A stretch of DNA of 8,646 nt from JAGXTF01 sp038317095 (GCA_038317095.1 JBBQBB010000089.1:1-8646); one strand, 5' to 3'; numbered from the stretch's first letter, positions 1 through 8,129 are shown. Numbers and translations are program-made. The notes: generated by a model from the sequence alone, not told the origin.

Positions 1-1704
1 GACCTTATTCAAAGTGCCGATGCCTATACTGCCGGATTTGGAGCCCAATACGGAGGCCGGGTATCTGCAGTGGTAGATGTAAAAACCAGGGATGGAAATA
101 AAACCAGGTTCACTGGCAAGGTGGGGGCAACAACCTTTACCAGTAAAGTGTTGTTAGAAGGTCCGCTGCGCAAGTTTAAAGCAGGCGAGAACAACAGTTC
201 TTTCGCTATAAGTTATCGGAATTCTTATCTTACCCAATCTTCAAAAATATTTTATAACTATGCAAATCCATCCAAACTGCCCTACAATTTTGGGGATTTG
301 TTTGCAAAACTGAGCATAAATTCTGCAAATGGTGGCTATGGGAAATTGTATGCATTTCGATTTGGAGACAATGTAAATTTCCCCAATAGCACTTCTTACA
401 AATGGAATTCTGTGGGCTTTGGTGGCAAGTTTTTGGTAGTTCCCGACCAAGCAAAAACCAGGGTAGATGGCTATTTTCTGTATAGTAAATACAATATCAC
501 CCAAACGGAAAATTCAGATCCAGACCCCAAACCCCGCAAAAGTGGCATTGGTGGATTTAATATGGGTATGAATTTTCATTACAATTTTAAACGCGACGAA
601 TTCAAATGGGGTATTGAAATGAATGCTTTTCAAACCAATTTTACATTGTATAATTCTAACAATCGCCTCATAGAGCAGCAAGAAAGCACCACAGAGATTA
701 ACAGTTTTATGAATTATACCCTTAAAGCCCGCAAGTTGGTAGCAAACATTGGAATGCGTTATCAATACTATGCTAGTTTAAGCAATGGAAGTTTAGAGCC
801 GAGAATTCAATTTAGATTCGCGCCTTTTAGTCAGTTTGGAATTAAAGGCGCAGCCGGATTGTATTCGCAAAATTTAATGTCTGCCATTAGTGATAAGGAC
901 GTTGTAAACTTATTCTATGGATTTCTATCTGGCCCAACAAATTTGCCAAAGACTTTCAATGGTGAGCCTGTAACATCCAAATTGCAAAAAGCGGGTCATT
1001 TGGTTTTTGGGTTTGATTATTCCATACGCAAAAGACATGTATTCAATTTAGAGGGGTTTTATAAAAATTTTACACAAATAACCAATATCAACCGCGATAA
1101 ATTGTTCGATGACGATGAACAAAACCAAGATAAACCTGAAAAATTGCGTCAAGACTTTATCATTGAACGCGGAAATGCGTATGGCGGAGATATTTCCTAC
1201 AAATACGATCATAAGAAACTCTACATTTGGGCGGTATACAGTTTAACTTGGGTAAACCGAACAGATGGGGTAACGACTTATCAACCTACATTTGACCGCA
1301 GGCATACAGCCAACTTTTTAATTACCTACAATGTAGACGAAAAGAACCCAACGGAATTATCTTTACGCTGGACAATAGGCAGTGGTTTTCCGTTTACCCA
1401 AACCCAAGGCTATTACCAAAAGTTCGATTTTAGCCAAGGGATAAGTACCAATTATGCAAGTGGGAATGGGAATTTGGGTATTGTTTATGCAGGATTGAAC
1501 CAAGGCAGATTGCCATGGTATCATAGAATGGATGTATCTGGCAAGCGCACCTGGAAATTGAAAAATCACAGGGAATTCACGGCTATTTTGTCTATCACCA
1601 ATGTTTACAACAGGGCCAATATTTTTTACTTCAATCGGGTTACATTGCAAAGGGTAAATCAGCTGCCATTTATGCCAGCATTGGGTTGCACGTATACTTT
1701 TTAA
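1..1704 (+). CDS. TonB-dependent outer membrane receptor, C-terminal part (5' end outside window)
   Basis: This is the end of a TonB-dependent receptor, an outer membrane beta-barrel that imports large nutrients using TonB/ExbBD energy. The frame is open from base 1, so the gene starts upstream; the GTG at 70 is internal and not a real start. The first ~25 visible residues (GFGAQYGGR, then VVDVKTRDGN) match the end of the plug domain and entry into the barrel in Bacteroidota receptors. The remaining ~540 residues alternate aromatic/polar beta strands, with EPRI-, FDRRH- and NVYNRAN-like segments typical of the late barrel, and the protein ends in Tyr-Thr-Phe, the usual terminal aromatic for barrel assembly. 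567 residues are visible; a full protein is usually about 750-900, so the N-terminal carboxypeptidase-regulatory-like domain and most of the plug are missing. No SusD partner is seen downstream, which argues against a SusC/RagA-type glycan system. The substrate cannot be told. Confidence 0.93.
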   Translation, partial: DLIQSADAYTAGFGAQYGGRVSAVVDVKTRDGNKTRFTGKVGATTFTSKVLLEGPLRKFKAGENNSSFAISYRNSYLTQSSKIFYNYANPSKLPYNFGDLFAKLSINSANGGYGKLYAFRFGDNVNFPNSTSYKWNSVGFGGKFLVVPDQAKTRVDGYFLYSKYNITQTENSDPDPKPRKSGIGGFNMGMNFHYNFKRDEFKWGIEMNAFQTNFTLYNSNNRLIEQQESTTEINSFMNYTLKARKLVANIGMRYQYYASLSNGSLEPRIQFRFAPFSQFGIKGAAGLYSQNLMSAISDKDVVNLFYGFLSGPTNLPKTFNGEPVTSKLQKAGHLVFGFDYSIRKRHVFNLEGFYKNFTQITNINRDKLFDDDEQNQDKPEKLRQDFIIERGNAYGGDISYKYDHKKLYIWAVYSLTWVNRTDGVTTYQPTFDRRHTANFLITYNVDEKNPTELSLRWTIGSGFPFTQTQGYYQKFDFSQGISTNYASGNGNLGIVYAGLNQGRLPWYHRMDVSGKRTWKLKNHREFTAILSITNVYNRANIFYFNRVTLQRVNQLPFMPALGCTYTF

Positions 1705-1714
1705 TTTTTTTTCG

Positions 1715-1722
1715 TAGTTTTG
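1715..1722 (+). promoter_or_regulatory. Possible Bacteroidota -7 promoter box for the C10 protease gene
   Basis: The octamer TAGTTTTG matches the Bacteroidota -7 consensus TAnnTTTG and lies 11 bases before the protease ATG, in the 29-bp gap after the receptor stop. The nearest TTG upstream (1686-1688) is 26 bases away, a little too far for the usual -33 spacing, and a start from this box would leave only a very short leader. It may be chance in a T-rich gap, with the protease read through from the receptor. Confidence 0.3.
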
Positions 1723-1733
1723 TAAAAAATTTT

Positions 1734-4331
1734 ATGAAATCAAAAAACTACCTATTGGCGTTGCTATTTGCATTTGTTTTTGGCATGGAAGCCAAGCAAA
1801 TAAGCACAGAAGAAGCAACAAACACGGCGGCTTACTATTTAAGAACCAATGGAGCCTTTATGGCTAAGGATCCAAAAATTACGCCTGCGATAGTTTATAG
1901 CGCTGCGGCCGAGGGTGGCAGTGGTATCCAATATTACCATGTTTTTTCTTTCGCCGGCTTAAAAGGTTTTTTAATTGTAAGTGCAGACGATATAGCCTTG
2001 CCGCTTTTGGGGTATTCAAGCGAATCTGATTTTAACCCGACCAATATTCCTTGGAGTGTGGCAAAGTGGCTCAGCGGCTATAAAGCCGAAATTCAAAATG
2101 CCATTGCCAATAATTTCCAAGCTACGGATGCCGTTAAACTAGAATGGAAAAATGTAAGAGAAAATATTACCAACGTTGTAAAAAATCGCGCTGCGGTGGG
2201 AGCCCTGTTGCAAACCAAATGGAACCAAAGTCCAAATTACAACGCCCAATGTCCCTATGACAATTCAAACTCACAGCGAACTGTGGTGGGTTGCGTTGCT
2301 ACAGCTATGGCGCAAATATTAAAGTACCACAATTATCCGAAACAAGGAACTGGTTTCCACAGTTTTAACCACAATACTTATGGCACTTTATCGTCAAATT
2401 TTGGAAATACATCCTACGACTGGACCAATATGCCCAATTCTATTTCTTCTTCAAACGCTGCAGTTGCTACCCTAGGTTACCACTGCGGAGTAAGCGTGGA
2501 TATGAATTATGGGGTAGGCTCCAAAGGGGGTAGTGGTGCGTATGTAATAAAAACCCAAAGTCCAGTTACCCATTGCGCTGAATATGCTTTGACAACTTAT
2601 TTTGGCTACAAGTCTACGCTGTCTGGCATAGAACGCGCCAATTATTCAACTTCAAGTTGGAAATCTACTTTGAAGTCTGAATTGAATGCATCAAGGCCTA
2701 TTTTGTATGCAGGCTTTGGGAGTGGTGGCGGACATTGTTTTGTGTGCGATGGTTACGACAATAGCGATTATTTTCATTTCAATTGGGGCTGGGGTGGCTC
2801 TTATGATGGTTATTTCAGTATAGATGCATTGGATCCAGCAGGTGTGGGCACTGGTGGTGGATCGGGTGGATTTAACAGTGGACATCAGGCAGTCATTGGA
2901 ATTGAGCCTCCATCTGGTGGTAGCTCTCCTGCTAAATCGGATTTGGTTTTGTATACAGATTTGTCCCTAAGTGCTTCCAGTATTGCTTTCAACGGCGCTA
3001 TTTCAGGAACCATGAATGTGTATAATAAAGGCACTTCAAATTTTACGGGTGATTTTGGGCTTGCTGTTTTTGATGACAATTATGTATTCGTAGATTTTAT
3101 TGAAACCAAAACGTCTATGAAATTGACCGCAGGAAATGTTTACACAAATCCATTAACTTTTAGTACCACAGGCAAAGTGGCGTTTCTGCCAGGCAAATAT
3201 TACACAGCTTTATATTATAAATCATCGGGGGCAGAATGGTCTGCGGTAGGGGATTATAACGGCCACGTAAATTGGGAGACCTTTACTGTAACCCTTGCAA
3301 ATACTATTGAAATGTATTCGGCATTTGCAATCGGTGGCGGAGGTACTACAATTACGCAGGGAAAAAGCATGTCAGTGAATGTAGATATTGCAAATTATGG
3401 TTCCGCATTTAGCGGTTCTTTGGATGTTTCTTTGTATGATTTGGAAGGCAAATTTGTTGAAACAATTGAAACAAAAACAGGCATGACTATGGGGAACAAT
3501 ACCCACTATACGGGGGGGGTAACTTTTTCTTCCAGCAACGTTACCTCAGCTCCGGGTACCTATATTTTAGCCATTTTATTCAAGCCTACGAGTGGAAGTT
3601 GGAGTATTGTTGGCAGCACCAGTTATCAAAATCCCATTAAATTAGCCATTCAACTGCCGAGTATTGCTCCGGATATTTATGAAAACAACGACAATGCAAG
3701 TATTGCTTATGCGTTAACTCCAAATTTTAGTTCATCTTTGGCGGATGTTAGAACCACAGGATCAAATTGCCATGTGGGTAGCGATTATGATTTCTACAAA
3801 ATTACATTGCCCACAGGGTACAATTACACCTTAACCCCAAGGTTGCATGATGAATTGAATGCCACGGATGGCAACACCTATACTTTAGATGCACTTTTTA
3901 GTTATACCATTGACGGTACAAATTACAGCGATGTCTTTGATGCGGTAACTCCTAGTGGTGTTGTATTAAACAACGGTGGCACAATCATTCTAAAAGTGTC
4001 TCCTTTCTTTACAGGAAAAACAGGTACGTATTTGTTACAAGTTAAAATTCAAAGACAAGCCATTTCCAATGGTGTTTCCAGTAACACTAACGCAAGCATA
4101 CATGTTTATCCGGTGCCCGCTTCTAGTGAGCTAATAATTTCTGTGGCTAATGAAAAAATCAAAGAAATAACCATCCTCGATGTAAATGGAAAGCAGGTAT
4201 TAAAAAATTCTTTTTTGGCATATTCAGAAAATATAAAAATGAATGTTTCTGATTTAAAACCAGGAATTTATTTTACAGAAATTGCGACCGAAAACCACAT
4301 TTATCAAAAACAAATATGTATAGTAAGGTGA
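1734..4331 (+). CDS. Secreted C10-family (streptopain-like) cysteine protease with T9SS sorting domain
   Basis: An 865-residue preproprotease expected to be exported and released or anchored at the cell surface. Order seen: signal peptide (1 to about 20, hydrophobic LLALLFAFVF); Spi-type inhibitory prodomain (about 21-140, with an FxGFLIVSADD-like segment); peptidase C10 domain (about 150-400). Catalytic Cys187 lies in VVGCVATAMAQ and His334 in GGGHCFVCDGYD; Gln160 (LLQTKWNQ) fits the oxyanion hole, and Asn350-Trp351 start the NWGWGG motif. The order and spacing match streptococcal SpeB closely, so the enzyme looks intact. Next are two similar beta-sandwich modules (about 402-520 and 523-640, both with an ETKT-M-N-Y-FS pattern), a PPC-like domain from DIYENND (647-780), and a type A T9SS sorting tail (about 788-865, starting near YPVP at 792-795). 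I chose ATG 1734 because it gives a clean signal peptide; the TTG at 1686 lies inside the receptor gene and adds 16 residues. There is no Shine-Dalgarno, only an A/T-rich leader. A run of eight G at 3512-3519 is odd. The substrate is unknown. Confidence 0.95.
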   Translation: MKSKNYLLALLFAFVFGMEAKQISTEEATNTAAYYLRTNGAFMAKDPKITPAIVYSAAAEGGSGIQYYHVFSFAGLKGFLIVSADDIALPLLGYSSESDFNPTNIPWSVAKWLSGYKAEIQNAIANNFQATDAVKLEWKNVRENITNVVKNRAAVGALLQTKWNQSPNYNAQCPYDNSNSQRTVVGCVATAMAQILKYHNYPKQGTGFHSFNHNTYGTLSSNFGNTSYDWTNMPNSISSSNAAVATLGYHCGVSVDMNYGVGSKGGSGAYVIKTQSPVTHCAEYALTTYFGYKSTLSGIERANYSTSSWKSTLKSELNASRPILYAGFGSGGGHCFVCDGYDNSDYFHFNWGWGGSYDGYFSIDALDPAGVGTGGGSGGFNSGHQAVIGIEPPSGGSSPAKSDLVLYTDLSLSASSIAFNGAISGTMNVYNKGTSNFTGDFGLAVFDDNYVFVDFIETKTSMKLTAGNVYTNPLTFSTTGKVAFLPGKYYTALYYKSSGAEWSAVGDYNGHVNWETFTVTLANTIEMYSAFAIGGGGTTITQGKSMSVNVDIANYGSAFSGSLDVSLYDLEGKFVETIETKTGMTMGNNTHYTGGVTFSSSNVTSAPGTYILAILFKPTSGSWSIVGSTSYQNPIKLAIQLPSIAPDIYENNDNASIAYALTPNFSSSLADVRTTGSNCHVGSDYDFYKITLPTGYNYTLTPRLHDELNATDGNTYTLDALFSYTIDGTNYSDVFDAVTPSGVVLNNGGTIILKVSPFFTGKTGTYLLQVKIQRQAISNGVSSNTNASIHVYPVPASSELIISVANEKIKEITILDVNGKQVLKNSFLAYSENIKMNVSDLKPGIYFTEIATENHIYQKQICIVR
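3512..3519 (+). repeat. G8 homopolymer inside the protease gene
   Basis: Eight consecutive G form part of Thr593-Gly594-Gly595-Val596 in the second beta-sandwich module. Such a tract is conspicuous in an AT-rich gene. Loss of one G puts a TAA directly after the tract; gain of one G leads to a TAA at 3638-3640 (current coordinates). Either would remove the PPC-like and T9SS domains but leave the catalytic domain. It may be a slippage site or simply a place where assembly errors are likely. Confidence 0.9.
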
Positions 4332-4840
4332 TTCCAATTTCTTTATTTGCCATTTTAGGGGTATTTCAGGGGTGCAGATTTTCAAAAGAAACCGCTGCAA
4401 AAGGTAGCCTTTTTGTACCTAACAATTCAGTTTTCCCAGCGCCGCATTTGATTGTTTATAAAACCAAAAAGAATTATAGCCAATTTGTTCCCGTTATTTT
4501 AAACGCAGAAAAAAATACCCTCGTTTCTTATCCCTCGCCTGCGGATATGCAATTAGAAGGAAAGCCAATTTTGCCAATTTTATTACGACAAAAATATTGG
4601 ATGGATGTAAAAGGAATTAATAAAAATGTAGCCTACCTATCCATTAAAATAGAAGATTTCATTAAATTGGATTCAGTGCCATCGACGGCTTATTTGATGG
4701 GTAAAATATTGGAAAAAGACCCGTTGTTGGAGATGTGCGACTGTGGCATTAAAGAAAATGATGGGCTGAATGTTGAAATGAATCTAAACCGTTTAATTTT
4801 AGATAAAAAATTAAAAAGCACATGTGTGGTGATAAAATGA
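4316..4840 (+). CDS. Small conserved-type lipoprotein of unknown function
   Basis: A 174-residue protein. Residues 1-19 form a hydrophobic signal segment ending in VFQG before Cys20, read as a somewhat relaxed lipobox, so it is probably lipid-anchored in the periplasm or on the outer membrane. The mature part has features I associate with a widespread uncharacterised Bacteroidota family: PAPHLIVYKTKKNYSQFVPV (41-60), a SYPSP stretch (71-75), a YWMD-xxGINKNVAYLS region (94-109) and a DPLLEMCDCG segment (135-144). Cysteines occur at 141, 143 and 170. I know no function for that family. The ATG lies inside the last codons of the protease gene (16-base overlap, different frame), which points to co-transcription and probably translational coupling; no Shine-Dalgarno is visible. 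A role linked to the protease, for example as inhibitor or chaperone, is only suggested by position, because it does not resemble the Spi prodomain. Confidence 0.85.
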   Translation: MYSKVIPISLFAILGVFQGCRFSKETAAKGSLFVPNNSVFPAPHLIVYKTKKNYSQFVPVILNAEKNTLVSYPSPADMQLEGKPILPILLRQKYWMDVKGINKNVAYLSIKIEDFIKLDSVPSTAYLMGKILEKDPLLEMCDCGIKENDGLNVEMNLNRLILDKKLKSTCVVIK

Positions 4841-4897
4841 TGTACTGAAAATTTAAAGTGTTAATTGCAGTGCCTTTCGTTTTTTTTATTTCGCTTT

Positions 4898-4918
4898 ATC
4901 CAATTTCTGAAAATGGAT
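4898..4918. terminator. Imperfect palindrome between convergent genes, possible weak terminator
   Basis: A 21-base imperfect palindrome (5-bp outer stem ATCCA/TGGAT, one mismatch, 3-bp inner stem, 3-base loop) lies in the 103-bp gap between the lipoprotein stop and the kinase stop. It is the best hairpin there, but no T run follows it on either strand; the T8 run at 4880-4887 precedes it on the + strand. It could stabilise transcript ends from either side. A canonical intrinsic terminator is not visible. Confidence 0.2.
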
Positions 4919-4943
4919 TATATCCTTATCAAGACTCACGCAG

Positions 4944-7900
4944 CTATTTGCCTTCGCAGTTTATACTGATAACTACTTCTGTACCTTCACCCAAAGTGCT
5001 TTTCAATTCATAATAAATTTTACATTCGTTAAGTTTATGATATTGTTCAAATCTCTCTTTTTGGATGGCTAATCCTTTGGATGTCGTTAAAATCGAATGG
5101 GCTTGTTCCATACCGCAGCCATTGTCTTTTATTGAAATATATGCAATCAATTCCTGAACATAGCAATGAATAACAATCTCACCTTTTAAATTTCCATTTA
5201 TTTTTTTAAAACCATGTTTTACCGAATTTTCTATAAAGGGTTGCAACAGCATAGGCGGCACTTTTAATTTTACGGATGTATCTATTTCATTGGTGATTTT
5301 GAAGGAAAAGTTGTCATCTTTTCGCAGCTTTTCAATGGTAAGATACAATTCTGTAAGTTCCAGTTCATCCGCTAGGGATATGAGTTCCTGGTCGGAGTAC
5401 ATTAGAATTTTACGCATCAGTTTGGCGAAATTTTGCAATGTATTTTCGGCTTTCGTATACTCTGCTGTTTTTACAAGTCCGCTAATGGCAGTGAGGCAAT
5501 TAAATAAAAAATGCGGATTTAATTGGGATTGTAAGCCTTTCAACCTCAATTCCGCAATGCGTTTTTGCAACCGCAATTTGTTGTTTTTGGTTTGGATAAA
5601 ATATTTTAAAAAATACAGAATGATTGCCAATAAAATTATGGCAGTTATGAGATAAAACCATTTAGATTGATACCAGATAATACGAACAACAAAGGCACAA
5701 CTTGCATAACTTTTTGCCCCTAAAACACGAACCTTAAAAAGATATTTGCCATCTTTTAAATTGGAGAAATGCACAGTGTTAATACCTTTGTCTAAAACAT
5801 TCCAGTTTGCATCGGTATTGCCCAATGTGTATTCAAATATCAATTCAGTCGCGTTGTTAAAGTCAAATGTACTAAAATAGATATTCACATCTTTGGTAAA
5901 GTTTGGAATCACAATATTTTCTGAGGGTGCAGGAAAAATATAGTTGTGCCCAGAAATTTCAGTAATAAATGTTGGATTTATGTGGGTTTGAATTAGATTT
6001 TTCTGATTCATGATATACAAGGCGTTGTCTTTTGAAAGTACAATTTCTCCATTTTGGTTAAAAGCCAGAAATTGCTCATACCAATCGTTGGTTTTACCGC
6101 TGGCTAAATTGTCAAGATCTACAAATTTTTGTTGCAATTCATTGAAATAATAAATGCCACCATTGCAAAGAAGAATAATATTTCCTCGAAGATCTTCCCT
6201 AATTTCTCGCGTTGCGTTGGATACAATTCCATCGAAGGAATTGAAGATTCGTAATTTTCCGTTTTGCAAACAATACACTCCCCCTTGCTCAAGTGGCATC
6301 CATATCCGGTTGCGGCTATCGGCAAAAATACTTTGTATAGAATTGCCGTTTTCATAAGCATATTTAGGCAATTGAAAAATTTCCTTTTTTGTCGGTATTA
6401 ATCCTTCCAATTGGAACAATTTTATGCCTTCAATGGTATAAATACTGTAGTTATTGCCAATAGCGACAATGCCAGTGGGAGTGAGGTCTGCTAATTTAGA
6501 CCAGAGGCCCTTGTTAATTGTAAACAATCCATTATCCGTATGGAATATAGATTGATTGCCTTTGTGGTAAATATTGAAACACAATTTAAAATCAGCGGTA
6601 TAAAAAAAATTGATTTTTTGAGAAGTGGGTTCGTAGCGAATGAGTTGATTGGAAATGCTTGTTAACCAGATATTGCCTTCATCATCTTCTGCTACGCTTG
6701 TAGCCGCAGGTTCGCTTTCTTTAAATATGCCGGGCAACGTTTTTTGACAAACGAGCTTGTAATCTGTATTGTATTCTAAAAAGCCATCATGGCTTGCCGT
6801 TGCTATAAAGTAGTGGTTGTGTATTTTACTATAAATAAAATCAAAACATACACCTCTATAATTATCGGGTTGGAAATTTTGTTTTGGAAACTCTATTTTT
6901 TGAATAGAATTTAAAGCTGCTGATGCCATGCTTATGCCTTGCTGACTTAAATGCGTAAACCATTTGTTCCCGCTTTTGTCTGTAAAAATGTCTTCTACCC
7001 CTGCATTGTATTCTGCATCGTGCAGGGTTAGCATGTATTGTGTAAATTGGTTCGTTTTGATGTTGAAATAGAATGCACCTGCGCATGTGCCTAATAAGGC
7101 AATAGAATCGTTGCTAAATTTTACAGAATTTACGATATTGTTGTTGGCAATTTTTTGTGTAGATGATTTTATATCGTAGAAATAATTATTCCATTGTTCA
7201 GTAGCTATTTTGAACTTACCCAAACCGCCAAATAACCGTGCAACCCAAATATTCCCGTCTGGTCCATATACAATCTGCCGAATTTCATTGAGTCCAAATT
7301 CCTGCATGGCTGAAATGTTGGATTTTTGGGTAAATGCCGACATTGTGCCAGTTTTTTTTTGCATACGGTATAAGCCAGTTCGAGCCCCAAGCCATAATAT
7401 GTCTTTGTTTTCTTTGTCTTGTAAAACACTATTTACCGTATTATGTATCCAGTTGTAATTGCGGTCTTGAGTTTTAGCTTGAATCAGTGAATGTACAATG
7501 AATTTCCCCGTGCTTGGTATAAAATGCACCAATCCAGATGAACGGGTACCCAACCAATAGGTTCCGTCTGCATCGCGGAGAATAGATGTAAGTAAGTTCG
7601 GGCTGCCTTTTATTTTTGTAATTTCATTGGTAACCACATTCAATTGAAACAAACCATCATGCGCGGATGTTAGGTAATAAAGATAATCGCTTATGGGCAA
7701 TGCCGCACTAAATTGACCCACATAAAAATAATCTTTTTTATTTGAATTTGGCATTATATTCTGGAAGCGATAACCATCGTATTTGGCCAGTCCATTAAAC
7801 GTAGAAATCCAAATATAGCCTAGCTTGTCTTGAAAGGTGAAAATAGTATTGTTGCTAGGCAAGCCTTGTTGAATTGTGAAATTGCGAACATACAAATTTT

Positions 7901-7970
7901 CAGTTTTGATAGTTTGTGCAAAACCTAGGCTGCAAAAAGAACTCAGTATGCAAAGAATAACGATACGCAA
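4944..7970 (-). CDS. LytS-type sensor histidine kinase with periplasmic two-propeller and Y_Y_Y sensor
   Basis: A 1008-residue inner membrane sensor kinase. Order seen: signal peptide 1-18 (cleavage FA-Q19); a long periplasmic region (about 25-690) of repeated two-component-regulator-propeller units, first GLPSNN (36-41), DKLGYIW (48-54), GLAKYDG (60-66), then many D-x-x-G-x-I/Y-W repeats, enough for two beta-propellers; Y_Y_Y domain (about 695-765, with FEYTLG and NLKDGKYLFKV); one membrane helix (771-792); a short coiled linker; His_kinase domain with phospho-acceptor His820 in LNPHFLFN; N box with Asn915 (PFIENSVKHG); G1 box Asp949-x-Gly951-x-Gly953; and LGEGTEV at 993-999. All key residues are present. 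Unlike hybrid two-component systems it carries no receiver or AraC domain; it should pair with a LytTR regulator, which is absent from the window. The start is taken as TTG 7970: the frame has no ATG in a position that keeps the signal peptide. It begins one base after the stop of a 48-codon frame. The ligand is unknown. Confidence 0.95.
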   Translation of the reverse strand: MRIVILCILSSFCSLGFAQTIKTENLYVRNFTIQQGLPSNNTIFTFQDKLGYIWISTFNGLAKYDGYRFQNIMPNSNKKDYFYVGQFSAALPISDYLYYLTSAHDGLFQLNVVTNEITKIKGSPNLLTSILRDADGTYWLGTRSSGLVHFIPSTGKFIVHSLIQAKTQDRNYNWIHNTVNSVLQDKENKDILWLGARTGLYRMQKKTGTMSAFTQKSNISAMQEFGLNEIRQIVYGPDGNIWVARLFGGLGKFKIATEQWNNYFYDIKSSTQKIANNNIVNSVKFSNDSIALLGTCAGAFYFNIKTNQFTQYMLTLHDAEYNAGVEDIFTDKSGNKWFTHLSQQGISMASAALNSIQKIEFPKQNFQPDNYRGVCFDFIYSKIHNHYFIATASHDGFLEYNTDYKLVCQKTLPGIFKESEPAATSVAEDDEGNIWLTSISNQLIRYEPTSQKINFFYTADFKLCFNIYHKGNQSIFHTDNGLFTINKGLWSKLADLTPTGIVAIGNNYSIYTIEGIKLFQLEGLIPTKKEIFQLPKYAYENGNSIQSIFADSRNRIWMPLEQGGVYCLQNGKLRIFNSFDGIVSNATREIREDLRGNIILLCNGGIYYFNELQQKFVDLDNLASGKTNDWYEQFLAFNQNGEIVLSKDNALYIMNQKNLIQTHINPTFITEISGHNYIFPAPSENIVIPNFTKDVNIYFSTFDFNNATELIFEYTLGNTDANWNVLDKGINTVHFSNLKDGKYLFKVRVLGAKSYASCAFVVRIIWYQSKWFYLITAIILLAIILYFLKYFIQTKNNKLRLQKRIAELRLKGLQSQLNPHFLFNCLTAISGLVKTAEYTKAENTLQNFAKLMRKILMYSDQELISLADELELTELYLTIEKLRKDDNFSFKITNEIDTSVKLKVPPMLLQPFIENSVKHGFKKINGNLKGEIVIHCYVQELIAYISIKDNGCGMEQAHSILTTSKGLAIQKERFEQYHKLNECKIYYELKSTLGEGTEVVISINCEGK

Positions 7971-7971
7971 T

Positions 7972-8118
7972 TTAAAATGCGAAATTAGGTGTTATTGTTA
8001 TTAATATTTCAACATCATGAATCGGCCTAATCGGATCATTATGAATACCAAGTGATTTGCCTAAAAGCGCAAATACATCGGCTTGGGTATCAATAAATAC
8101 GCTTTTTGCAATTTTCAT
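7972..8118 (-). CDS. Putative 48-residue small protein directly upstream of the kinase
   Basis: An ATG at 8118 opens a 48-codon frame beginning MKIAKSVFIDTQADVF and ending TITPNFAF, with TAA at 7974-7972. I do not recognise the product. It is not basic, has no signal peptide or membrane segment, and contains a His/Asp/Ile-rich centre (HNDPIRPIHDVEI). Support for translation: AAGGAG (8129-8124) sits 5 bases before the ATG, the best ribosome site in the window and uncommon for this phylum; an in-frame TAA 5 codons upstream fixes the start; and the stop lies 1 base before the kinase TTG, a typical coupling arrangement that could explain how a kinase with a weak TTG start is translated. It may be a real small protein, a leader frame for the kinase, or a remnant of a longer gene. 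Confidence 0.5.
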   Translation of the reverse strand: MKIAKSVFIDTQADVFALLGKSLGIHNDPIRPIHDVEILITITPNFAF

Positions 8119-8123
8119 TACAG

Positions 8124-8129
8124 CTCCTT
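8124..8129 (-). promoter_or_regulatory. Shine-Dalgarno sequence of the 48-codon frame
   Basis: AAGGAG on the - strand, 5 bases before ATG 8118. None of the other complete genes here has a recognisable Shine-Dalgarno sequence, so this site decides the start and is the main reason to take the small frame seriously. Confidence 0.55.

Noticed and set aside
1686..1733. Upstream TTG start that would add 16 residues to the protease.
   Set aside because: It lies inside the receptor gene and puts a charged, non-signal-like stretch before the natural signal peptide that starts at ATG 1734.
4861..4890. T8 run between the convergent genes as part of a terminator for the lipoprotein.
   Set aside because: No convincing stem of GC pairs directly precedes the run; only AAAG/CTTT-type weak pairing is possible.
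5290..5655. A 121-codon frame on the + strand opposite the kinase domain, serine-rich at its start.
   Set aside because: It is antisense to a fully conserved kinase domain, has no recognisable domain, and its composition reflects the opposite strand.
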